Of a stretch of DNA of 64,000 nucleotides, positions 11,267 to 20,423 are shown piece by piece (position 1 is the stretch's first letter; each line of letters begins with the position of its first letter). The stretch spans positions 1,984,001-2,048,000 of the forward strand of contig JADJGB010000008.1 of NCBI GenBank assembly GCA_016708305.1. The letters are read 5' to 3'. Below the pieces are notes generated by a model that saw only the letters and a program-made list of their open reading frames with translations, ran no database searches and was not told the DNA's origin. The translations under genes were made by a program, and so were the position numbers. The DNA comes from Sphingobacteriales bacterium. GTDB taxonomy: Bacteria; Bacteroidota; Bacteroidia; Chitinophagales; Chitinophagaceae.

Positions 11267-12581
11267 ATGATTAAAATGAAAATATTATTTACTTATATCC
11301 TCCTTTTTTTATTTACAATTTTTAGCGCAAATGCGCAAAAAATGTTACCACTTGAAGAAGCGGTTGCTACAGCATTGCAAAACAATTTTGACATCCGGTT
11401 AGCCAAAAAAGACTCAATCAGCGCTGAAATAGATTACGGCTATCGTAATGTCTTTTTTTATCCTACACTCAACGCCAGCGCTTCTTCTGTATGGAATGTC
11501 AATAACCAGCGTCAGGTTTTGATTGACACGAGCCGTTCCAGCAACATTAGAAGCAATAATCTTTCCACAGGGCTGGCATTAAACTGGGTACTTTTTGACG
11601 GGTTAAGAATGTTTGCTACCAGAGAAAAGGCAGGACTGATATTACAGGCAGGTTCTATCAGTCTTAAAGATAAAATTATTACCACAGTGGCAAATGTGAT
11701 AAAAACGTATTACAGCATTGCCCGGCAGAAGCAATTGATAGAAGCAACAGATGTACAAATAAAACTGAATGAAGAAAGGGCCAAATTAGCTCAGTACAAA
11801 TTAGATATTGGTACCGGTGCAAAACCCGATGTATTGCAAAGCAAGGTAGATTTGAATGCTCAAAAATCATTGAGGATGCAGCAGGAAACCAATGTGGATG
11901 TGCTCAAGGAACAACTTTTGCAAGCAATGAATATTAAAGACAGACCCGAATTTGACATTCCGGACACTATACCTGTTAATTACAATGTAGTTTTAGGAGA
12001 TATATTGGACGATCTCGAAAACGTGAATCCTGCTCTAAAGCTTGCGCAAAAGAATATTGAAGTGGCTAATCTTACACTCAAGGAAACAAAAGCCGGATTG
12101 TTTCCTACCGTTTCATTCAACTCAAATTATCTGTTTGGTAGAAATCAAAACAGCGTAGCTATCAACAGGTTTGCGCCTTTGTTTAATCGCACGCTTGAGT
12201 CTCAATTATGGATTTTCAGCCAATATTCCCATCTTCAACCAGTTAAGGGTAAGGCGGCAGATGAAGCAGGACGCATTGAATATTGATTTTCAAAAACTGC
12301 AATATGAAAATCAACGCTCTTTATTGAATATGCAGATTCTGAATTCATTTAAGAGCTATGAGCAACAGAAAAAACAACTGAAACTTGAAGAAGAAAATAT
12401 CCTGCTTGCCGAAGAAAATGTAAAAATAGTATATGAAACCTACCGATTGGGAATGGCCACCTTGCTACAACTGCGCGAAGCTCAAAACAGTCTTGCACAG
12501 GCTTATGATCGCCTGATTGCCTCCAGATATAATACCAAAGTATCAGAAACCGAACTGATGCGGCTAAGGGCGATATTGTAA
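11267..12581 (+). CDS. TolC-family outer-membrane efflux protein, one frameshift
   Basis: Outer-membrane channel of the tripartite pump. It begins with a Sec signal (MKILFTYILLFLFTIFSANAQ) followed by LPLEEAVATALQNNFDIRLAKKDS, the classic OEP helix start. A second repeat ends with AEENVKIVYETYRLGMATLLQLREAQNSLAQAYDRLIASRYN. The frame breaks once near 12185-12200; joining NRT to LSLNYGFSANIPIFNQL restores the strand that precedes the second helical repeat and gives ~437 aa. Translation could start at 11267 or three codons later. Last gene of the adaptor-pump-channel operon, with 8 bp between it and the pump. Confidence 0.9.
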
Positions 12582-12671
12582 AATGAAAAAAAATCTGCTT
12601 TTTGTTCAGTTTGGAAGAGCCAATTGTTGTATAATTGCTTGATTGATATTAGTTTTCTATTTTGACGAGTC

Positions 12672-13754
12672 ATGCTCACATTAAAGTCAATATCACTAAT
12701 TCAGTTTAAAAATTACACGCATCGTAATTTTAATTTTCATAAAAGAATTATAGGCATTTGTGGAAAAAATGGGGTGGGTAAAACCAATATTCTGGATGCC
12801 ATTCATTACCTGTGCTTTACAAAAGGCTATTTCAGTAACAATGGCTCTTTTAATGTGCAGCATGGGGCCAAAGGATATCGAATTGAAGGACATTTTGACC
12901 TGAATGGCATTGATGAAAAAGCAGTGTGTATTTTAAGAGAGACGGGCAAAAAGGAGTTTTCACTTAATGATCAGGTGTATGAAAAGTTTTCGAAACACAT
13001 AGGGCGTTACCCCTGTGTGGTCATTGCGCCCGATGATGCCGTATTGATAACAGGAGGAAGCGAGGAAAGGCGCAGTTTTCTGGATGCATTGCTTTCGCAA
13101 ATAGATCTTGATTATCTGATAAAACTGATTCAATACAACAAAATATTACAACAACGAAATTCGTTTCTGAAATCGGCAGCCGAAAAAAACCTCTGGGATG
13201 AAGCATTGCTACTAACTCTTAATGAGCAATTAATACCTGCTGGGGAGTATATCTTTTCCAAACGAAGAGATTTTTTGATTTCTTACTTGCCAAAAGTAAA
13301 AAGGCTATACACCGACATTGCGCAGCAGGAAGAAAATCTTTCAATTATTTTTGACAGTAAATTGATGGATGCAGACTTTAATGATTTATTAAAATATTCA
13401 TTACCAAAGGACAGGTTATTGCAGCGTACAACGGTAGGCGTTCATCGGGATGATTTGATGATACAATTGGACAATCAACCATTTAAAAATATTGCTTCAC
13501 AAGGGCAAAGAAAAAGTTTGTTGTTTGCGCTGAAACTCATTGAACTAGAAGAATTAAAAGCCGAAAAGAAATTTGCTCCTTTATTATTATTGGATGATGT
13601 TTTTGAAAAGCTGGACGAAAACCGAATTCAGAATTTATTAAAAAAAGTATGTCTTGACAATGATGGACAGGTTTTCATTACCGATACAAGTGAAAAAAGG
13701 TTGAAAATCCAATTAGATGCTTTGCGAACAGATTACGAATTAATTTTGTTATGA
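12672..13754 (+). CDS. recF: DNA replication and repair ATPase RecF
   Basis: Helps load RecA at gapped DNA as part of the RecFOR pathway. The 360-aa SMC-like ABC ATPase has an N-terminal FKNY segment, Walker A GKNGVGKT at residues 31-38, the ABC signature region around ASQGQRKSLLFALKLIELE, and Walker B LLLLDDVFEKLDENR, followed by the H-loop-like FITDTSEKR. Length and layout match RecF. It is not next to dnaA, dnaN or gyrB here, as is common in Bacteroidota. The 122-bp tandem repeat begins about 35 bp beyond the stop. Confidence 0.95.
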   Translation: MLTLKSISLIQFKNYTHRNFNFHKRIIGICGKNGVGKTNILDAIHYLCFTKGYFSNNGSFNVQHGAKGYRIEGHFDLNGIDEKAVCILRETGKKEFSLNDQVYEKFSKHIGRYPCVVIAPDDAVLITGGSEERRSFLDALLSQIDLDYLIKLIQYNKILQQRNSFLKSAAEKNLWDEALLLTLNEQLIPAGEYIFSKRRDFLISYLPKVKRLYTDIAQQEENLSIIFDSKLMDADFNDLLKYSLPKDRLLQRTTVGVHRDDLMIQLDNQPFKNIASQGQRKSLLFALKLIELEELKAEKKFAPLLLLDDVFEKLDENRIQNLLKKVCLDNDGQVFITDTSEKRLKIQLDALRTDYELILL

Positions 13755-13788
13755 TGATTGTTATGTGGGTAATATGTTTTGATTAATT

Positions 13789-14098
13789 GGAGTGTAATGA
13801 GAAATCTTTTGCTTCCTGAACGATAAGATTTCTCCGCTTCGCTGCGAAATGACCGTTGTTGGATGCTGCGAAAATGACGTTCTTCTTTTTACCGTCATTT
13901 CGAATGGAGTGTAACGGAGTGAGAAATCTTTTGCTTCCTGAACGATAAGATTTCTCCGCTTCGCTGCGAAATGACCGTTGTTGGATGCTGCGAAAATGAC
14001 GTTCTTCTTTTTACCGTCATTTCGAATGGAGTGTAACGGAGTGAGAAATCTTTTGCTTCCTGAACGGAGAGATTTCTCCGCTGCGCTGCGAATGACGG
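13789..14098. repeat. 122-bp tandem repeat of an imperfect palindromic element, about 2.5 copies
   Basis: The GAAATCTTTTGCTTCCTGAA segment recurs at 13801, 13923 and 14045, an exact 122-bp period. Each unit contains a palindromic element that opens with CGTCATTTCGAATGGAGTG, has the internal arms GAGAAATCTT and AAGATTTCTC, and closes with CTGCGAAATGACCG; the second spans about 13893-13977 and the third 14015-14097. A spacer of about 37 bp repeats along with it. The 5' copy lacks part of its left end. The element type (CGTCATTTCGA... ending in ...AAATGACG) resembles dispersed intergenic palindromes I know from Bacteroidota genomes. The 450-bp gap between recF and the next gene holds nothing else I can identify. 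Confidence 0.9.
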
Positions 14099-14204
14099 CT
14101 TAAAAACACTATCATTTCAAATTCTGTAAGAAAACGCACTGTTCAAAAAGGGATTTATCTGTAATTTTGAAAAATGCATTTTATAAATAAATATTCAAGA
14201 TAAT

Positions 14205-14456
14205 ATGATTAAGAAGTTAACCGATTTATTTGGCAAGAAGAATAAGGATAAAAAATTGCGGTTTAAAACAAATATTAATTGTGGCGGATGTGTGGCTACC
14301 GTAAAACCCTATCTGGATGGTGTGGCAGAAATCGAAGAGTGGGAAGTGGATACCGCCAATAAGGATAAAATTCTTACCGTAAAAACTGAAATAGTTTCTG
14401 AAAAAGATATAATGGAAATGGTACAGAAAGCAGGTTACAAAATTGAAGCACTTTGA
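14205..14456 (+). CDS. Small heavy-metal-associated (HMA) domain protein
   Basis: 83 aa with a ferredoxin-like HMA fold. The metal-binding CxxC is Cys26-Gly-Gly-Cys29 inside FKTNINCGGCVATVKPYL, and the ending DIMEMVQKAGYKIEAL matches the last helix and strand of the fold. Proteins of this sort bind Cu(I) or a similar soft metal and hand it to a P-type ATPase. No such ATPase is in the window, so the partner is unknown. The N-terminal FGKKNKDKK lysine-rich stretch is unusual for a simple chaperone. Stand-alone gene after the tandem repeat. Confidence 0.85.
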   Translation: MIKKLTDLFGKKNKDKKLRFKTNINCGGCVATVKPYLDGVAEIEEWEVDTANKDKILTVKTEIVSEKDIMEMVQKAGYKIEAL

Positions 14457-14574
14457 CGTAGCACTCAATCACGCCAACCAATTATGCTCCGCCTTTTTTT
14501 TGAAGAGAAGCAAAAGGCTGCAGTCTTATGATGAATATCATTGCCTCAAAACCATCAAACTAAGCTAATTTTCA

Positions 14575-14582
14575 TAAATTTG
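14575..14582 (+). promoter_or_regulatory. Candidate -7 box (TAAATTTG) of the menaquinone operon
   Basis: Exact match to TAnnTTTG. Transcription would start near 14589, twelve bases before the TTG codon at 14601. A longer menF reading frame beginning at 14541 would start upstream of this promoter, so the promoter favours 14601 as the start. Confidence 0.5.
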
Positions 14583-14600
14583 CGGTTTGAATTTTTGGTA

Positions 14601-15701
14601 TTGAAAGAGTTAACAGTAACAATTGCACAAACATTATTTTCTAAAAATATTTCTTTTTGCCTTTATCGTTTTCCGGCAGAAAAAGTATTCCGTATGGCTA
14701 TTGAAGAAAGCTTTCTGCTACATCAAAAAGACCAAATATTTCTGATAGCGCCTTTCCATGAAGGTTCTTCGGATAAGGAAATTCATCTGGCAGTGGTAAA
14801 TAATGAATTTTTGACCAATGATTTCTTACACCATATCCAAAAGGAAACCGTTGGGAAAGAATTTCCAGAAATACAATTACCTCCGGAAACCACCAAAATA
14901 GAATATTTTCAGAAAACAAATGCCTATCTAAAGGAGATTCATTCAGGCAAAATAGAAAAGGCAATTTTATCAAGAGTTATTTATGAAGATAAACCTAAAG
15001 ACTTTAATTTGTTTGATTGTTTTTTAAGATTATCAACATCCTATCCCGAAACGTTTTCTTATCTGCTGGTAACACCTCAGTCTGGAATCTGGTTGGGTGC
15101 TACACCTGAGCTTTTACTTGAAAAAAGACAAAATGAGTATGCTGTGATGGCACTGGCCGGCACACAACCAAGAAATGAATCAGGCAAATATTTCTGGCGT
15201 GAAAAGGAAATGGAAGAGCATTTAATGGTGGGTAGGCATATCCAAAGTATTTTTAACAAAAACGGTTTTAAACTAATTAAAAAATCGCCTCTGACCACAA
15301 AAGAAACAGGAAAGGTCGCTCATTTAAAAACCGATTATCTCTTTGAGGATATTATCAAAATAGAGTTGGAATCATTATTAAAAGATTTGCACCCGACTCC
15401 GGCTATCGGTGGCCTGCCTGTTAATAATGCTTTAGCCTGTATTATAGAACATGAGGGTTACGATCGCCGGTATTATTCAGGCATCATTGGCCAAACTGAT
15501 TTTTCTTCCGCCGCCGATTTGTATATCAATCTCAGGTGTATGCAGGTAGGCAAAGATAAAATAGCCATTTATACCGGTGGAGGCATTACGGCTGCTTCGG
15601 ATGCCGAGGAAGAGTGGCAGGAAACCATTTTGAAAAGTAAAACAGTGGCAGAAAAAATATATGCATCAAAAACAATGAAACTTAATGAAACAATCCGATA
15701 A
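14601..15701 (+). CDS. menF: Isochorismate synthase
   Basis: Converts chorismate to isochorismate, the entry into menaquinone synthesis. Chorismate-binding signatures are EKAILSRVIYE, SGIWLGATPELLLEK, MALAGTQPRNESGKYFW, the active-site block DLHPTPAIGGLPVNNAL, and the C-terminal IYTGGGITAASDAEEEWQET. I prefer the TTG start at 14601 (MKELTVTIAQTLFSKNIS, ~366 aa) because of the promoter box just upstream; an upstream TTG at 14541 would add 20 residues. EntC-type isochorismate synthases are similar, but the menD-B-C-E neighbours settle the role. The last 17 bp overlap menD, indicating translational coupling. Confidence 0.93.
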   Translation: MKELTVTIAQTLFSKNISFCLYRFPAEKVFRMAIEESFLLHQKDQIFLIAPFHEGSSDKEIHLAVVNNEFLTNDFLHHIQKETVGKEFPEIQLPPETTKIEYFQKTNAYLKEIHSGKIEKAILSRVIYEDKPKDFNLFDCFLRLSTSYPETFSYLLVTPQSGIWLGATPELLLEKRQNEYAVMALAGTQPRNESGKYFWREKEMEEHLMVGRHIQSIFNKNGFKLIKKSPLTTKETGKVAHLKTDYLFEDIIKIELESLLKDLHPTPAIGGLPVNNALACIIEHEGYDRRYYSGIIGQTDFSSAADLYINLRCMQVGKDKIAIYTGGGITAASDAEEEWQETILKSKTVAEKIYASKTMKLNETIR

Positions 15702-17374
15702 AACAGGAGTACAGCATATTGTAAAGACATTAGCCGTTCTGGGTCTGAAGGAAGTAGTTATATGTCCCGGTTCGCGCAATGCGCCTTTTACTATTTCCTT
15801 TAACCGACATCCTGCCTTTAATTGCAGTAGCGTGAGAGACGAGCGAAGCGCTGCATTTTTTGCTTTGGGTAAAGCCATTGAGCTAAAACAACCGGTAGCT
15901 GTTGTTTGCACAAGTGGTTCGGCAGCGCTTAATTTTGCTCCGGCTATTTCTGAAGCATATTATCAAAGAATTCCTTAGTAGTAATCACCGCCGACAGACC
16001 CAAAGAATGGATTGGGCAGGGCGACGGACAAACCATCAATCAAAGCGACATATACAGAAATTATATCCGCAAAAGCTATGATTTAAACGGAGATGCAAGT
16101 TCTGTCTCGGCGCTTTGGTTTGTAAGGAGATGCTTGAGCGAAGGGTTCAACATAGCCACAGTAAACGATAAAGGGCCTGTTCATTATAATGTTTCCTTAA
16201 ATGAGCCTCTTTATAATACTACAGAAGTTGATGAGGTATCGCCAAGAATTTTTAGAGAAGTTATTAGCGACGTCTTAATTTCAAAAGAAGCCATCGCCAG
16301 TCTTTCGGAGCAATTTTATTCGTGTAGGAAAGTAATGGTTTTGGCAGGGCAACATCCGGCTGATCGGTTTTTGCAAGAAGGGCTTGCAGGTATTTCGCAT
16401 TTCAAAATCTGATTGTTCTTACAGAATCAACCGCTAATGTGCATCATCCATATTTTGTTGAAAACATTGACCAGTGCATAACCCATCTGAATAATAAAGA
16501 AGCCAAAGACTTAGCCCCCGAACTTTTAATAACTGTTGGTGATGCCATCGTTTCAAAAAGAATAAAAAAATTGTTGCGCGACCATCCGCCCAAATTTCAC
16601 TGGAACATTCATCCATTTGATGCCATGATGGATACCTATCAGGCGCTTACCTGTGCTATCAAGATGGAACCTGTTTCTTTTTTTGATCAGATAGAATCCT
16701 ATTTACCAAGCATTATTTCAGATTACCGCGATAAATGGTTGCAGGTAAAAGAAGAGAAGAGAAATCGGCATATTCAGTTTTGTACAAACTGTGAATACAG
16801 CGATTTAAAAGCGCTTTATGAAGTTTTTGAAGCTATCCCTCAGGATGTGGCCGTTCATGTGTCTAATAGTTCACCCATCAGATATGCTCAGCTTTTTGAT
16901 AATTCAAATATTGCCGAAGCCTGGTGCAACAGAGGTACCAGCGGCATTGATGGATGTACTGCCACTGTTGTGGGCGCAGCAGCCGCAGCTCCCGAAAAAA
17001 AGTTTTTACTAATTACTGGTGATATGGCTTTTCATTACGATATCAATGGTTTGTGGAATGACGCAGAAGTGCAAAATCTGAAAATTATCATTGTCAATAA
17101 TGGTGGCGGCGGAATCTTCAGAATTTTGGAAGGGTCAGACCGTATTGATGAACTGAAAAAATTTATTGAATCATCCATGAATTCAACAGCAGAAAAAATG
17201 GCGGCTCATCATGGTTGGGGATATTTAGCTGTCAAAGCGGAGTCTGAACTTGATGCAGCGTTGAAAACTTTTTTCAGTAATCAAACAAAAAGAATTATTT
17301 TGGAAATCTTTACGGATGCCGAAATTAATCCCGAGGTTTTAAAACAATATTGGAATTGTTTAAAAGAAAAATAA
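15685..17374 (+). CDS. menD: SEPHCHC synthase MenD, two frameshifts
   Basis: ThDP-dependent addition of 2-oxoglutarate to isochorismate, giving SEPHCHC, the second menaquinone step. Features: GVQHIVKTLAVLGLKEVVICPGSRNAP, the catalytic Glu in VRDERSAAFFALG, and the ThDP/Mg motif region ITGDMAFHYDINGLWNDAEV followed by IIIVNNGGGGIFRILEG. Two single-base losses break the frame, one in the T-run near 15975 (RIP then should continue LVVITADRPKEW) and one A in the A-run 16404-16407 (HFKNLIVLTES). With both restored the protein is ~563 aa, the normal length. It starts inside the menF 3' end and is followed 7 bp later by menB. Confidence 0.93.
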
Positions 17375-17381
17375 AATACTG

Positions 17382-18224
17382 ATGAGTACAATGCAATGGG
17401 AAACAATAAAAGAATATGAAGATATCACCTTTAAGTATTGCAATGGCGTTGGCCGGATCGCTTTCAACAGACCGGAGGTAAGAAATGCTTTTCGCAATAA
17501 GACGGCAGCCGAATTATTGGAAGCACTAATTTTTTGCCATGAATCGCAGGAAATTGGTGTGGTATTACTGAGCGCAGAAGGACCTTCGCCAAAGGATGGC
17601 GTGTGGTCATTCAGTTCGGGAGGCGATCAACGCACACGTTCCAAAACCGGTTATATTGGAGAAGATGGTATCACCCGGTTCAATATTTTAGATGTGCAAA
17701 GGCAAATCCGGTTTATGAACAAAGTGGTCATTGCGGTTGTGCCCGGTTGGGCAGTGGGTGGGGGCCATAGCCTGCATGTGGTTTGCGACCTTACGTTGGC
17801 CAGTAAAGAACATGCGATTTTTCAACAAAAAGATATGGATGTAGCCAGTATTGATGGTGGGTTTGGGTCGGCATACCTGGCGCGCCAGGTGGGGCAAAAA
17901 CGGGCGCGTGAAATTTTCTTTCTGAGTAAAGAATATTCAGCGCAAGAAGCTTTTGAAATGGGGATGGTCAATTTGGTAGTGCCGCATGATGAATTGGAAA
18001 ATACTGCTTACGAATGGGCACAGGAAATTTTATCAAAAAGCCCCACTGCTATCAAGATGGCAAAATTTGGTTTCAATCTGATTGATGACGGGTTGATAGG
18101 CCAGCAGGTTTATGCCGGAGAGGCTACCAGACTGATTTACACTACAGAGGAGGCAAGGGAAGGCAGAGACGCATTTTTTGGAAAAAAAAAGCCAGATTTC
18201 AGCAAATTTCCTAAATATCCATAA
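17382..18224 (+). CDS. menB: 1,4-dihydroxy-2-naphthoyl-CoA synthase
   Basis: Ring-closing Dieckmann-type condensation of o-succinylbenzoyl-CoA, a crotonase-fold enzyme. The 280-aa protein shows YCNGVGRIAFNRPEVRNAFRNKT, the oxyanion-hole segments FSSGGDQRTRSKTGYI and GWAVGGGHSLHVVCDLTLAS, and SIDGGFGSAYLARQVGQKRAREIFFLS, where the active-site residues lie. It ends REGRDAFFGKKKPDFSKFPKYP, as MenB proteins do. Intact, with an ATG start 7 bp after menD. It comes before the genes for the two preceding reactions (menC, menE), a gene order also seen in other Bacteroidota. Confidence 0.96.
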   Translation: MSTMQWETIKEYEDITFKYCNGVGRIAFNRPEVRNAFRNKTAAELLEALIFCHESQEIGVVLLSAEGPSPKDGVWSFSSGGDQRTRSKTGYIGEDGITRFNILDVQRQIRFMNKVVIAVVPGWAVGGGHSLHVVCDLTLASKEHAIFQQKDMDVASIDGGFGSAYLARQVGQKRAREIFFLSKEYSAQEAFEMGMVNLVVPHDELENTAYEWAQEILSKSPTAIKMAKFGFNLIDDGLIGQQVYAGEATRLIYTTEEAREGRDAFFGKKKPDFSKFPKYP

Positions 18225-18245
18225 AAGAAATTTTATTCGTTAAAA

Positions 18246-19286
18246 TTGAATTGCTATTTCAAAAAATACACACTTCAGCTTCACAAACCCGGCGGTACTT
18301 CCAGAGGCGTATTGCTCAATAAAGACAGCTATTTCATTATTTGTGAAGAAGATGGAAAAAAGGCTTATGGCGAGTGTAATCTTTTTGCCGGCCTTTCTTA
18401 TGATGACAGAGAAGGTTATGAAGAAAAACTGAAGGAAGTGTGCAAAAGACTACCTGCGGAAAAAGAAAAAATTCTTTCCGAACTCAGTGAATGGCCGTCA
18501 ATTTATTTTGGTGTGGAAATGGTTTTGAAGGATATTGAAAACGGATACCGGCAAATCATTTATCCACAAGTCATCAATGGGCATGGATTTTCGATTCCCA
18601 TCAACGGATTGATCTGGATGGGAGAGAAACAGGAAATGAAGGCACAGATTGTTTCCAAATTGGAGGCAGGCTATAAATCCATCAAACTGAAAATAGGAGC
18701 CATTGATTTCGAAACCGAGCTGGAACTGATTCGTTTTATACGCAAACAATTCAATGCCGATGAAGTTGAAATCCGTTTAGATGCAAATGGCGCTTTTGGA
18801 TTTAATGAAGCAATTGAAAAACTGAAAAGACTTTCGGATTATGATATCAGCTATTTAGAACAGCCCATCAAAGCCGGGCAATGGCAGCAGATGGCTGCAT
18901 TGATCGAAAAATCGCCTGTTAATATCGCATTAGATGAAGATCTGATTGGCGTAACAAACACTGAACAACGGCATGCTTTAATTCAAACCATCTCGCCTCA
19001 ACTGCTCATTTTAAAACCGGCGCTCATTGGCGGTTTTGCTGCGGCAGACGAGTGGAAACGGCTGATTGAAGAAAAGGGAGGAAGTTGGGTAATCACTTCT
19101 GCTTTGGAAAGCAATATCGGCCTGAATGCAATTGCCCAATATACCGCTTTGGGTAGGTCGGCGTATGCACAGGGATTAGGTACCGGACAGTTATACACCA
19201 ATAATTTCCCTTCGCCATACACCGTTGATACACAGGGATTACATTATCATACCAACAGAAGTTGGGATTTTTCTTTATTGTCATGA
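18246..19286 (+). CDS. menC: o-Succinylbenzoate synthase
   Basis: Enolase-superfamily dehydratase making o-succinylbenzoate. The TIM-barrel motifs are present: catalytic lysines in GYKSIKLKIGAIDFETE, metal ligands in VEIRLDANGAFGF, SYLEQPIK and IALDEDLIG, and LILKPALIGGF with the second catalytic Lys. 346 aa. The start is the TTG at 18246 (MNCYFKKYTLQL), the only reasonable start near the open frame's 5' end. The 3' end overlaps menE by 4 bp (ATGA). Some MenC-like proteins are promiscuous N-succinylamino-acid racemases; the operon makes the menaquinone role much more likely. Confidence 0.93.
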   Translation: MNCYFKKYTLQLHKPGGTSRGVLLNKDSYFIICEEDGKKAYGECNLFAGLSYDDREGYEEKLKEVCKRLPAEKEKILSELSEWPSIYFGVEMVLKDIENGYRQIIYPQVINGHGFSIPINGLIWMGEKQEMKAQIVSKLEAGYKSIKLKIGAIDFETELELIRFIRKQFNADEVEIRLDANGAFGFNEAIEKLKRLSDYDISYLEQPIKAGQWQQMAALIEKSPVNIALDEDLIGVTNTEQRHALIQTISPQLLILKPALIGGFAAADEWKRLIEEKGGSWVITSALESNIGLNAIAQYTALGRSAYAQGLGTGQLYTNNFPSPYTVDTQGLHYHTNRSWDFSLLS

Positions 19287-20374
19287 ACTTCAAAGATTAT
19301 AATGAACTGATTATAAATGGCCTACATTTTAAAGGAAATGAGATTGTTCGTTATTGTGAAAAAAGTGAATACGAAAACATAAAGAAAGTCGGTCAATTTA
19401 TGGCTGAATGGCTTGATGATACTCCCTACATAAACCTAAAAACCAGCGGGTCAACAGGTACTCCTAAAACAATCCGAGCGAAAAAAAATAATATGCTGCA
19501 GAGCGCTAATGCTACTGCCCTGTATTTTGATTTTAAACGGGGGCAAAATGCTTTGCTTTGTCTTCCCGTAGATTATATAGCCGGAAAAATGATGATTGTA
19601 CGGGCTTTGTACAGCAAACTAAATCTGATTTGCATAGAACCTTCTTTATCACCACTCGAAGATATACCTGAAGATATGGTAATTGATTTTGCACCAATGA
19701 CACCCATGCAGTTGCATGGAGTTATTAATACTGGTTCTGTCAGGAATATTCTGTTCGGAGGCGGGCCTGTAAGCGCCGAACTTGAAAATGCATCTCAAAC
19801 ATTGAAAACAGAAATCTTTCACGGATTCGGAATGACTGAAACGCTTACTCATATTGCATTACGGAGGGTAAACGGAAGCAATCGGTCGCCGGTGTATCAT
19901 GGGCTTGAAGGAGTGCGTTTCACAACGGATGATCTGAATTGCCTTATTATTCAGTTGCCATTTCTGACCGTGCCGATTGTCACCAATGATGTTGTAGAAC
20001 TGATAAATGAACAATCCTTTATCTGGAAGGGCAGGGCAGACCATGTCATCAACAGCGGTGGCATAAAACTATTTCCCGAGGGGATTGAGAACAAACTGGG
20101 TACAACCATTTCAAACAGATTTTTTATGGCCGGACTTCCCGATAAAATGTTAGGTGAAAAATTGTGTTTGTTTATTGAAGGGTCGGGTTTCGATACCGAA
20201 GGAATAAGCGCTTTGGGCAAACAAATTGATTTATTTTTGGAAAAATATGAAAAGCCAAAAGAAATCATTTTCATTGATAAATTTTCTATAACTGACTCCG
20301 GCAAAATTCAGAGGGCGAAGACTGTCAAATATTTTCTTGAAAAAATTGAAATAGGCGCAAAGAATAAAAATTAA
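19283..20374 (+). CDS. menE: o-Succinylbenzoate-CoA ligase
   Basis: AMP-forming adenylate ligase that activates o-succinylbenzoate with CoA. It carries the P-loop LKTSGSTGTPKTIRAKK, the A5-type FHGFGMTETLTHIALRR, the A7/A8 region FIWKGRADHVINSGGIKLFPEGIE, and the late lysine motif in DSGKIQRAKTVKYFLEK. 363 aa from the ATG at 19283, which overlaps the menC stop in ATGA; a longer frame from 19262 would run into menC and is not needed. A compact Bacteroidota-type MenE. It closes the operon and is followed at once by a hairpin terminator. menA, menH and the methyltransferase are not in the window. Confidence 0.93.
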   Translation: MNFKDYNELIINGLHFKGNEIVRYCEKSEYENIKKVGQFMAEWLDDTPYINLKTSGSTGTPKTIRAKKNNMLQSANATALYFDFKRGQNALLCLPVDYIAGKMMIVRALYSKLNLICIEPSLSPLEDIPEDMVIDFAPMTPMQLHGVINTGSVRNILFGGGPVSAELENASQTLKTEIFHGFGMTETLTHIALRRVNGSNRSPVYHGLEGVRFTTDDLNCLIIQLPFLTVPIVTNDVVELINEQSFIWKGRADHVINSGGIKLFPEGIENKLGTTISNRFFMAGLPDKMLGEKLCLFIEGSGFDTEGISALGKQIDLFLEKYEKPKEIIFIDKFSITDSGKIQRAKTVKYFLEKIEIGAKNKN

Positions 20375-20401
20375 AGGCATCTTCCACGAAGACGCCTTTA
20401 A
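20371..20401. terminator. Hairpin terminator between menE and a convergent gene
   Basis: Inverted repeat TTAAAGGCATCTTC-cac-GAAGACGCCTTTAA, 14-bp arms with a single mismatch and a 3-nt loop, with A/T-rich flanks on both sides. It overlaps the menE stop codon and lies 23 bp beyond the end of the convergent gene at 20424, so it can serve both directions. Confidence 0.75.
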
Positions 20402-20423
20402 TTAATAGTTTTGTTTTGAATGT

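Noticed and set aside
13789..14098. Direct repeats that could be taken for a CRISPR array
   Set aside because: The 122-bp period, near-identical spacers and internal palindromes are those of a tandem element; no cas genes are present.
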